A stretch of DNA of 64,000 nucleotides from assembly GCA_002914845.1 (NCBI GenBank), contig JXTC01000011.1, positions 742,429 to 806,428 on the forward strand. Reading direction: 5' to 3'. This document shows positions 21,501 through 31,588 of the stretch, piece by piece. The translations under genes and the position numbers were made by a program. The stretch is from Trema orientale (taxonomy: Eukaryota > Streptophyta > Magnoliopsida > Rosales > Cannabaceae). The number at the start of each line of letters is the position of its first letter. Within the stretch, counting starts at the first letter, position 1. A model generated the notes under the pieces. That model was not told the DNA's origin and ran no database searches. It saw only the letters and a program-made list of their open reading frames with translations.

Positions 21501-22179
21501 GATTAAAATGTTGATGTCGATGTTTGATTTTACTGATAAAGTCGATGACAATGTTAATGTCGAAGATATTCTGAGAAATTATCAAAATTTATCTTAAAAC
21601 TCAAAATTTTCAAGCGAAACTCTAAGTAATGCTAAAATAAGTGTATTACATTATTTATAATAGTTTTTATTTAAAAAAATCCTATTTATAATATATAAGA
21701 CAATAAAATATACGTATATAGTAGAAAAACAATCAAATTTTATTTCATACATATCACACTATTTTATTTAATACATTCATATTAATACCTTACAAATTAT
21801 AACTAGTTTTAAATTACATTAAAAATAAATAAAAATCAGTTTTAAATTACATTAAAAATAAATAAAAATCAATATGGAGAGAAAACTATGATTTATTTAT
21901 ATTTTTACTACTATTTTTTATTAAAGGAATCGATATTTTTATCAACATTTCAAAATGTCAATGATATTATCGTGACAATATCCGTAAATGTCTCGATATT
22001 AGCTCTTTTTTTTTTACCGACATTTTACCAATATCGACATAACTTCGATATTGTCAATATTTTACGAATATTTCACGGATACATACGAAAAAGATATCTT
22101 TCTATCCAATATCGACATTGATACTTCAAAATACGGATATTGTCATGACAATATCGACAAATATTGTGACATTTTAATC
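21501..22179. mobile_element. TIR element rich in GATATTGTC motifs
   Basis: GATTAAAATGT at 21501-21511 is inverted as ACATTTTAATC at 22169-22179. The interior repeats TCGATATTG, GTCGATG and CAATATCGAC many times and has a perfect 20-bp palindrome at 22136-22155. A 33-bp unit is tandemly duplicated at 21805-21870. No coding region is supported. Confidence 0.6.
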
Positions 22180-22851
22180 TATGTCCATATGAAAGGTACA
22201 TTTTATACTACTCGTTAACCATTGAAAACTGAAAATAGCTTTTTAATCTGTAATATAGGATTATTATTAATTTTGAACCTCTTCAACATGTGATAAAAAA
22301 GATAATAATTATAAATCATTTACAAAATTAGGAATTATATTTAATAAAAATTTTGGAATTTCAAAATAACCCCTAACTTGATCCTGGTAAAAAAATTTCA
22401 AACATATTGAAAAAGACAAAAGTGAAGGAGGTGGCTTAGGGAAGGTGACCGACCATGTTTGACTTCGATCGAAATTTTTCGAATGTCAGTGGAAAATCGG
22501 TTTGAACTACCAGGAGAGACGGCTGAACAAGTTTGATTGCGGTCAAACTTTTTTTACCTCAGTCGAGCTGAGGTGCTCGAATTGGCATTGGTAGAGGGAT
22601 ATTGCAAATGTTGATGGTGGCAGAAGAAGTTTAGAGTTTGTTAGAGAAAAATATATTCCAAGTAATTTTAGACATGTGATATGACAACGAAAATTAGTTT
22701 TAAAAATATTTATAAAAGAGCTGTTTGTTCATCATAATGGGCTTAGATATAAATACCCCTATATTATATATGTTTATAGTTAAAAAAAAATTATTTTAGC
22801 CTAGATTTCATTTAAGAAATTGTAGTCTCAAAATTTAAAAAAAGAGTTAAG
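22180..22851. other. Intergenic, nothing recognised
   Basis: A less AT-rich patch (22430-22640) contains GACCGACCATGTTTGACTTC-like sequence but no family could be assigned and frames are interrupted. Confidence 0.35.
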
Positions 22852-22975
22852 CGGTGCGATCATACCAACACTAATGTACTACATAATCCATCAAAATTAT
22901 GTAGTTAAGTGTGTTTAGACTAAAATAATACTGGAATGGTGGTCTCATGAAAAATAAAAAATAAAAAATAAAAAA
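22852..22975 (+). pseudogene. 5S rRNA-derived sequence with A-rich tail
   Basis: CGGTGCGATCATACCAACAC followed by TAATG closely matches the first 25 bases of plant 5S rRNA (GGGTGCGATCATACCAGCAC, TAATG). Order is then kept through ATCCATCAAAA, AGTTAAGTGTGTTTAGAC (box A region) and GGAATGGTGGTCTC (box C region). Substitutions are numerous and the last part of 5S is missing. A tail of repeated AAAAAT follows to about 22975. The tail suggests retroposition, as in 5S-derived SINEs; a Cassandra-type LTR fragment is the alternative, but I see no LTR ends around it. Not a working 5S gene. Confidence 0.75.
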
Positions 22976-23229
22976 GGCGGCTTATATATTTTTTAAAGGA
23001 AAGCATATGCAATTGTATTGGTTTGTTTGCCTTTAGTTTTGGATATATTAGCCGTCCCTTCCATTAAAAGGCTAAACATGACTTTTCTTTTCTTTTTTCT
23101 TTTTCCTTGTTTTGTCCTTTAAATCAATAAAAGCTAAATAGAACTGAAAATGCCATGTGTATGCATAAAGCAATATTACTCGTAATTTATTCATATTGTT
23201 GGAGTGGATTATTATAAATTTGAAAGCAG

Positions 23230-23620
23230 TAACAAGCAACAAAAAAGGACCGATCAACAATTTGAAACTTTTACCACTTTGTGGTGAAACAATAATTTGG
23301 ATTTTGGAGTGGCTTCGATCTATAAGCACCAGTACTTTTCTATGGAGAAAGAATATTCACTTTACAAGCTGTCCATGACGTTGACAAAAAACCTATATAT
23401 AGCCACAATTGAACTTTACCAGAGTCAATACAAATCGTTAAAAATCTGTACATAGGTGCATAACGTAAAAGTTAAAACTTAAATCTATTTTATGTTTTAG
23501 CCCCTCAAAAATGCCATAAGTTTATTTTTATTTATTTTTTTTTTCATTAGCCATCCGATAATCGAAAAGGGCTTTGGATTTTCAAACACACCACTTAAAC
23601 AATATTCGTATTGCAAAGCT
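23230..23620 (+). repeat. Diverged segmental duplicate, copy 1
   Basis: Shares in the same order with 24910-25290: GGTGAAACAAT, an ACAAGCTGTCCAT block and a CATTAGCCATYC...AA(A)AGRGGCTTT block. Non-coding as far as seen. Confidence 0.55.
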
Positions 23621-24909
23621 GAGTCATGACTATGAAGATGTTGTGTTTTACGATGTAAAAGCTCTTGTATATTCATTTTTCCTTTGCTTTAAAATTTTTA
23701 TCCACAGTCTTGCCAATTACTTTGAACAAGGGCTTTTGGTATATATACAAATATATGTACACTTTCCATCAAACAAGATAAAATCTTCTCTTCTCTCTTC
23801 AATTAGTACAATATTTTTTCTTTTTCTTAATGATCCGACTCGAAAAGGCATCAAGAAAGGACTATACACAGTGTACATTAACTAGTTCAATAGTTAAAAT
23901 CTCATTTGATAAGTAAAAAGGAAATCTGAAAGGCACGTTTTCACCTTACGAATATTTTGTACCATTTATATAGTTGTAAAAGACAGCTTATAATTACAAA
24001 TGCTTAACCATGTTTCACTTGTATTCTCAGACCTCAGTTACGTTAGACTTTGTCATTCCCGGTCCCAAATGATCAGACATGTATACATGAATATACTTGT
24101 ATATATATATATATCAACATCGAAATTAATATGCAATCTATAATCAACTAATAAAAAAAGTGAATTTCGAACCCAAAAAAGAAAAGAAGAAAGGAGCCTG
24201 TACCTTATGAAAAATATGAAAGGGCAGATTGAAATGAATGGAGTATTTGTTATTACAAAAAATGAATTGAAGTACGTATTTGCTAATAATAATAATAATA
24301 ATAATAATAAAACTAGTATGTAATAATAATAAAACTAGTATGTATATAAGAAATAAAATTTGCAACCCGAGTATTCATATGGTATATGTTTTTCCAGCTT
24401 GCCGACCTCTCTTTTGGTTTAAGTGGCGGGTTATATTCATATATACGTGTAAATATGGTATATACTGATATTTAGATACCTCGAAAGACATTGGACCTTC
24501 CTATTAGGCAAAGATCATGATAGATTTTGAAGCGTGCATAAGATTTATGGCAATTATATTATACTAATGAGCCTTCGTTTAATTAGATTACTTAAGTGAT
24601 AACACTAATTACTATTCTATATTGGTGGAGTTAAGTACTTTATTTCACGTTTCCTACTTATACATAAACACTATAAATACTATATGTTTTTATATTATTA
24701 TTAGTAGCGAGAGGCCTTGATTATTCCAGTGTTCTGAAAAAAAAATTAGAAATAGCCGTAATCATAAAGCCATCCATATTCTCTTCAAAAGCTAGAAGGC
24801 CAAATTAAACGTGATTAAAATCGTAATAGCTAGGACATTCACTTGTTCAATTAGATTTTCGCAATCATATTAGATTTTTGGAAGTAACGACAAAAAAAAA
24901 AAAAAAAAA
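23621..24909. other. Intergenic, microsatellites only
   Basis: Contains a TA run near 24101-24112, an (AAT)9-type array at 24284-24310 and an A run at 24892-24912. A 103-residue open frame at 23574-23885 has no recognisable content. Confidence 0.4.
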
Positions 24910-25290
24910 AAAACCAATCAATTATTAGTTTGGAAGGTTTGCTCCTCTGCGGTGAAACAATGGTACCGCGGCCTTTCATAGATTAACTTCATTAATACAT
25001 TTTCTTCTTTCGAGAGGAACATAAGGAGCTCCCTTTAGTCACTTTCTAGTTAACTTCTATATCATACTTCACAAGCTGTCCATAATGGAACGTTAATAAC
25101 ATAATTAAGCTGATTACCAATTAATCTTTAATCAATAGCCTCCGGCGCCGCTCGAAAACGTCATTTTTTTTATTATTAAAAAGAAAAATGTATCATTAGT
25201 CATTAGCCATTCAAGAATAAAAGAGGCTTTTAAATTTCCTCTTTAAATTAATATACCATTGTCATACTTTGCAAAAATTAATATATAATC
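24910..25290 (+). repeat. Diverged segmental duplicate, copy 2
   Basis: Partner of 23230-23620, about 1.7 kb apart in the same orientation. Confidence 0.55.
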
Positions 25291-25792
25291 TAAATTTAAA
25301 AAAACTTAAATAGAGTTTCGTATTTCAAGCACTAGTGAGTGCAAAAATTAGTATTATTCTATACAGATATTGGTGCCGACCCCACTTTGGTAAAAGATAA
25401 ACAAGGCCCACTTCTCCTCATGTTGTTGAAAGGAACAATAACATTGAAAGGGAGAGAGCGCAGAGGCACTATTGGCTTGGCTGCCCCCAAGAAAGGAACT
25501 GTTGTTTTCTTAGCTCCCAAACAAGGATAAAGGGACACTATTTGGTTCCGATACTCCCTCTTCCATTTGCTATAACTTCTTTAATGGTTGCTTCTTTATA
25601 CCCCACATGCTTCTCTCTCTTTCTCTCAAAACATACAAATATATATAGATATTTTATATACGTTACGTCTCCAAATCTTTTTATAAATATCGGTACATCT
25701 TTATTCTATGTCCTTATAAGGGGACTACCCCAACTGTAATACTTGGATCAAATTCTACTTTTTCATTGCTCTCTAGCTAGCTAGATGTGGAG
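25291..25792 (+). promoter_or_regulatory. Upstream region and leader of the MAKR-like gene
   Basis: TATATATAGATATTTTATA near 25640 could serve as a TATA region. An ATG at 25785 lies eight bases before the main start in another frame and opens a 34-codon reading frame ending at TGA 25887-25889, overlapping the gene. Whether it is used is unknown. Confidence 0.4.
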
Positions 25793-26986
25793 ATGGAAAA
25801 AGTCCGAGATCGAGACCATACAAATTCCGATGATCATGATCATCAGGAGGAAGAAGTCTCACTCTGTGATCTTCCGCTACTCAGTCTGATGCAACATCAG
25901 GAAAACGACAACAACAAACCACCGAACGCTGCTAACGAAGAGTACGACGCCAAAAACGACGAAACGACAGAAGAGTTCGCCTTTGGTACCTCCGCCTGCA
26001 GCGGCGGCGGCGGCGGCGGCTTTCTTTCCACGGTGTCAGAAATGTGCGCGGCGGACGAAGTGTTCTTCCGGGGCCAAATCCTGCCGCTCCGCCTCTCGGT
26101 CAGCTCCGACGCTGGCCCGAACCGGCTGAACGATCCTCCCCGGAAATTCGGGTCGAGGTCCGAGTCCATGGACCACGGCGGGTTGAGGAGCATTAGCAGC
26201 CGGAGCAGTAGCTGCAGCAGTAGGAGCACTCAGCACTCGCCGAGCAGCGCCGCCGCCACCATAACCATAACTCGGGTCACCTCCGAGCCAAAGCTCCGAA
26301 ACATAAACCAGTTCCACACCCACCCGAGTCCGAAACCCCAGATCCGAGCCTCGAGCGCGCGACTGGAGAGGCTTGGTAGTACTGGTAGTGCTAGCAGGAA
26401 GCATAAATCTTCGATGTGGGACTTTTTCCGGCTTGGGTTGGTACGGACGCCCGATATTGAGCTTCAAGAGGTGAATAAGGTGAATTTTATTCGCACCAAC
26501 AGCCGAGCCAATAGTAATAATAACAATAATAACAAAGGTTCTTCCTCTTCTCCTTCGGTCAGTCGAAATAGTAGCGTCACCAATAGCGATAATAGCAAAA
26601 ATGTTATTAATTCAAGTAGTACTAATGGGGAGAACGCAAACGGTGTCGTTTCGAACGTGGCTGAGAAGCAGAAGAGGAGGAAATTCTTGAGCGGGTGCAA
26701 GTGTTCGGTAGATACAGTAGCGCCCAACGTCATCATGGTTAAGAGCAGCAACAAAGGTACAACTCCTAATGGTACAAGTGGTGCGAAGCATGGTATGAGT
26801 ATGACCAAAGAGAAGGTAGTACTAGTTCATCAAGACCCCAAAACGACGTCGTTGTCTAAGAAGAATAAGCAAAATCAAAATCAAGATCAAAAGCAGCAGC
26901 ATCGGCAAAAGCAAGCCACGTCACATCACCGAACGTATGAATGGCTAAAGGAGCTTTCGCATGCAAGCCTCACTATGCATGTTTAA
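25793..26986 (+). CDS. Uncharacterised plant protein, MAKR/DUF1645-like
   Basis: A 397-residue intronless gene. The start is the ATG at 25793; the codon two places before it is GTG and not a start. The N-terminus has VSLCDLPLLSL. The conserved core is EEFAFGT, a Gly run, then SEMCAADEVFFRGQILPLRL (about residues 60-101), a motif shared with membrane-associated kinase regulators and DUF1645 proteins. Downstream are Ser- and Asn-rich disordered stretches, a short SSMWDFFRLGLVRTPDIEL segment, a basic KQKRRKFLSGCKC block and a C-terminal TYEWLKELSHASL. MAKR proteins bind the plasma membrane through basic patches and modulate receptor kinases, but that role is not shown for this subgroup. No signal peptide or membrane span. 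The identity to family level is moderate; function unknown. Confidence 0.8.
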   Translation: MEKVRDRDHTNSDDHDHQEEEVSLCDLPLLSLMQHQENDNNKPPNAANEEYDAKNDETTEEFAFGTSACSGGGGGGFLSTVSEMCAADEVFFRGQILPLRLSVSSDAGPNRLNDPPRKFGSRSESMDHGGLRSISSRSSSCSSRSTQHSPSSAAATITITRVTSEPKLRNINQFHTHPSPKPQIRASSARLERLGSTGSASRKHKSSMWDFFRLGLVRTPDIELQEVNKVNFIRTNSRANSNNNNNNKGSSSSPSVSRNSSVTNSDNSKNVINSSSTNGENANGVVSNVAEKQKRRKFLSGCKCSVDTVAPNVIMVKSSNKGTTPNGTSGAKHGMSMTKEKVVLVHQDPKTTSLSKKNKQNQNQDQKQQHRQKQATSHHRTYEWLKELSHASLTMHV

Positions 26987-29214
26987 AGAAGAAGAATATT
27001 TAGTGGTGGTGATGGTGGTGGGGTTTTGAGCTAGAGACTATAGCTTAAAAGATATGATCCCTTTAGCCTCACAGAAAAAAAAAAAGAAAAAAAAAAGCTT
27101 TTTCTATACATGCATGCTTTGTTGGGGCCTTATATTTTTAACACTTTGGAAACTTTTTAATAAGATGGAGCATGCTTATTGTTACTTTCTGTATTTTTCT
27201 TTTAGGGTCAGTTGTACTAGTACTAGTTCTGTTATTATCTGATCTATATGTCTCTTTCTTTCCTTCCTTTAATTTGAATATTATTGGGATCTATATAGTA
27301 TTAAATATTTGCAGATGAGTGGCTCTATTATCGAGATTTTCTCTTTGTCGAGTGGAATATTGTGAGGTTTTTTTTTTTTTTTTTGAAAGAAAAATATTGT
27401 GAGGTTGGTATAGCTGCGTGTTTAAAACTTTTGGTTTGTGGATTTCATTTTCAATATTGATGAGTTTGAATTCTAAAAAATATGTAAAAATTAATGATTG
27501 AGAAATGTAGCCGTGATGGGTGGGAAAGAGGTGTGGTGGTGGTGGAGGCGGTGATATTGGTTTTGGTGCTTCTCATGATTAAAGTGTGAACTTTCATGCT
27601 TTATTGGTGGGTGACAATGTGTGAGAGGGTGTCAAAATATGGCATTTCGTGACAGTCACAAATGCACGAGAGAGAGAAAGAGACGTGGGAAAAAGCTGCC
27701 GAAAGAAGGGGACTGAGGAAACATATCATAGAGTAGTCTACAGTTACTTACAATTTCAAAAAAAAAAAAAAGAAAAGGAAAATTTGAAGCTAAATTAATA
27801 GATATTTCTACTAAAAAAGAAAAAAAGTGCACAGGTGGAACTTGGAAGAGTACTCTGAAGGGTTCATGATTTGAAAGTGTCGTACACATTCATACAAAAG
27901 GTCATATATATGTACGTATAATGTCTACGGCTTTAGGCTTATAATGGTCATGTACATGTTCTATTTTCTAAATATTACATTGTATGAAAAAGGCGGAATG
28001 TAGTCAAATTATAACATTACGAATTCAAAAAGCCTATTCATTATCAATCACCATGTCGTATGATATTCGTTTGTATCTTACAACAGGATCTGCGTTTCTT
28101 CTTTCGTCTTGATTGGCATTAACTGTTAAGAGGGTTAAGAGCCTAAAATCACAAGGGAACTTCTTCTACTTTTGTTCTTATGGAAGAAAAAAAAGAAAGA
28201 AAAGAATTTTAACATGATAGTTGTTCCAATTTTGAACTCAAACATGTTGAAGAAAATGATTTTTTTTTTTTTTTTCTGAAAGGGTTGAAGAAAATGAATT
28301 TAATTCTTCTTGGAACTATTTCTCTGGTTGTAATTAGCATCTCGTCAGTCGTCACAGACACATACTCCATTATACAATATATATACATGTATATCATACT
28401 CATTTATTTGGACAGAGTATATATCACAATAAACGGTTATTATGGTGAAAATTGTATTAGGATGCATTCCAGGTTTTTCTTTTCTCAAATTTTTCTTTTT
28501 CCGAACTTTTTTTTTTTTTTTTGTCAATAGACAATGGGCTAGGCCGAATGAAGTTTGGTAGGGCAAGGGCCTGTTGATGAACATAGTCACATACCACTGT
28601 TCGGGAACCTCGCAACCAAAAAGTGACTCTAAGAAAGTTCTAGCCCATGGCAACTTCCACAAACATAACACATGTTGTGGATCCGAGGGGGGAAAGACAT
28701 CGACTTTGTTTCTTTTGAAAAATAATAATATAAACTTTTTAGGAAAACAAATAACATCTGACTAACTAAAAAACACCTTTATTAATAACAAAAATTACAG
28801 ACATATATGGTCATGGACTCATGGTAAATTGAACACATTACTAGTGATATGTGGGCCATTAAGGCCCATTGTCATCACGTAAACCGTGTTACACGTTACT
28901 GTGCTAGAATTTGAGTCAAGATCTTGGAATTTGGTTAGTTTTTAAAAATATTGCTTAGTAGCTACAAGGCTACTTAGATTCCATTTTCCAATACTCAATA
29001 GTCCAAAAATAAGAAGTTTCAAAAGTATGTGCAGTCAAATTCTTGACCTTGTTCAAATTGAAATATTCTGATTGATTATGGTATAGCTGAATGCTTCGCA
29101 TTGATTGGACTTCATTTGTCTCACTCATTAAATTATTGCGTTCGATGTGGTATAATTTCCTAGTAACTTCCAAGATATGGGGACATTGACGAGAGGTACT
29201 TAGCTGCAAATAAA
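26987..29214. other. Intergenic, no supported gene
   Basis: The 3' flank of the preceding gene, then AT-rich DNA with A and T runs (27074-27096, 27367-27384, 27759-27774, 28259-28275, 28507-28522). Open frames near 28345-28671 and 28970-29209 on the minus strand match nothing I recognise. Confidence 0.4.
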
Positions 29215-29512
29215 ATGATTTGAAACTTTATTCAAATTATACCGTTATTATCAATATTTACTTTTAGATTTAAAATTTGTTATAAATTTATATCATGATA
29301 CTAATTTAAAGCAATTAATTTACCAATATACCGTTTAAAAAATTGAAAATAAACTATATAAAATTATTATATTAAATTAAGTGCTCTAAATTGATGTCAG
29401 AATATAAAATTATAACAGATTTCAAATATAAAGAATAATGTTGATAATAACTAAAATACAAAGTACAAACTAAACAAAATATCAAAATATAATGTATAAA
29501 AGTGATATTGTC
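29215..29512. mobile_element. Foldback MITE, family 1 copy 2
   Basis: It shares ATTTATATCATGATA, a CAATTAATTTACCA block, ACCGTTTAAAAAATTGAAAA, a GATAATAACTAAAATA block and GTATAAAAGTGATATT with the element at 16226-16602. Part of one arm is shorter here. Confidence 0.7.
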
Positions 29513-31588
29513 CCAAGAAAATATCTCTATATTTCAACATATTGGAGTTTTCGCCAAATGCTAGTGTTAGCCTAACATTCCTCAGTGAGAGGATTAGATT
29601 TCCAAACCATTTTTCTTGTTAAATCAGTGAATTCGGAATTCATGCACCTAATTTGCTAATTTTTTGGAATCAGATTTTTTTTTTTTTTTGGGTCCGTTTT
29701 TTTTGTCTTTCTAATTGGTGTTTGATTTACATGTCTCCATTATAGCAAATGACAGAATATATAACGACAGATATTTATTAAATGTTTGTTTTTAAGTTTT
29801 TGCGGAACCCGTTTCTTATTTTTTAAAATTTATTTATTAAATATTTTATTTTTAAGTTAATGTGTATAAATCTAACTGAGTAGAGATTAGAGAACGAATA
29901 AGACAAACGATTTATTTCCAAAATTTGTGTTAGTTCCTCGAGAATCTATGTTTGATTAATAAACCAGGCATTAAAAAGGTATTATTTGTGCCGACTATTA
30001 TGGCATGTATCTTAGTTTTCATTTTTATTTTGTTTTGTCGTTGTTTTTTCCCCCTTTGGAGAGATCTTTTCATTGTTTTATTGTAATATGTGTATCCTTT
30101 TTCTTTTTTAATTTACAAATGTCTCTATAATTAGATAGACAAACATACAAATAAAAGAAAATCATTTACATACATATCATATACACACGTAATAAAAGAA
30201 AATCATTTACATACATATCATATACACACGTGTCTATATCTGGATATATATAAATTTACATATCCTAACTATTTTTTATTTTAAGTATGTGTGATCATAT
30301 TTAGCAAATAATTGAGAATGACTATGGACAAGTGGTCCTTAAAACTTCTGTGAATACAAATTAATGCGATTCCATTTTCCATACATTTTGAGGCTTGGAC
30401 TTTTCATACTTTTTGATTAGATGGTTCATTGGGTTTTGTCTCCCAAAAGGAATAATACTCTCTATATATATACACATATGTAAGCACATCATCGGCAAAA
30501 ATTGGTTGAACTTGACTTGGTTATGGTCCTTATTGACTTGTCTACAAAATATTTTCTTAGCAAAAGAGTGTGTACATTTTTGTTCCCCTTGCAACACGGC
30601 CAATACTGATGACGGGAATATCAAATAAATATTCATACCGACTCGTAAGCAAAATCTGATCATATGCTAAAATCGGGGAAGAAAATATTTCTCCCACAGA
30701 CACATATATACGTATATATTCAATCTCGTGGTAGGTTGTGAAGTGGACCATCAAAATAGTCATTGATTAACAATGGGATAACTAAACATCAAATAAAGTT
30801 GCAAACCTATATGGAAAAGTAATCCCAGTTTCTCTTAAATTAAGTTAGGTTTATTGATTAAAACAGAATTAGAAAAAAAAACCGACATTTTAATTTATTA
30901 TAGTTAATTTAGTATAAGTAATGATAACAGATGTTCGATGTGTACAGTTGCTATCAGTTAAGCCTCGGATTCACAGACCAATTCTGGTCTAAGCGAATAC
31001 GATTCTCTTTTTTATCTGACACAGCACTCTGGATAAGTTTTTCTCATCCCCACGTCAACGCCACATTAGAACCGTTTACTTTTGTTTTGTTTTTTTTTTT
31101 CATTTTGTAATTTTAATTTTTGACAAAAATGTATATTCTTTTCCTTCATAGTGCTAAACAGAACCAGAACTTTGATTGTTAATTTGTTGCACTCAAACCC
31201 CACTTTACCATATCTTGTTTTATAAGCATAACTATATAATAAAATAGAAATAAAAATAAAAAGGCACCATAGTCTATTGCTCTTTATGTTTGGTCGTCTC
31301 CCAATGACCAAAAAATTTTCCTAGAAAATCCTCTATTCTCCATTTTTCTCTGAAACGCGGCATCAAACCAAAACTTATACTTGCCATTTTTTCTATACTC
31401 ATTTTTCGCTTTTCAACAAAAGTTTGTACTTAACACCAAAACACCCCAAGTCTTAAAGTCTTTTTTTTTTTTTTTTTCTCTCTCATTAGAAGAAAAAAAA
31501 CAAGAAGAATCAAAACCAAAATCTGTACCGAAAGCATTTATACACAAGGCGGAGCCAAAAAAATCAGAGAGACCCAGTTGAAAAAAAG
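29513..31588. other. Intergenic; 41-bp tandem pair; PP2C leader
   Basis: Two perfect tandem copies of a 41-bp unit lie at 30150-30190 and 30191-30231. Otherwise AT-rich. The last 200 bases before 31589 are probably the PP2C 5' leader, with a T run at 31460-31478. Confidence 0.45.

Noticed and set aside
23084-23329. Lys-rich C-terminal frame on the minus strand
   Set aside because: The Lys run comes from a T/C-rich stretch; no family resemblance.
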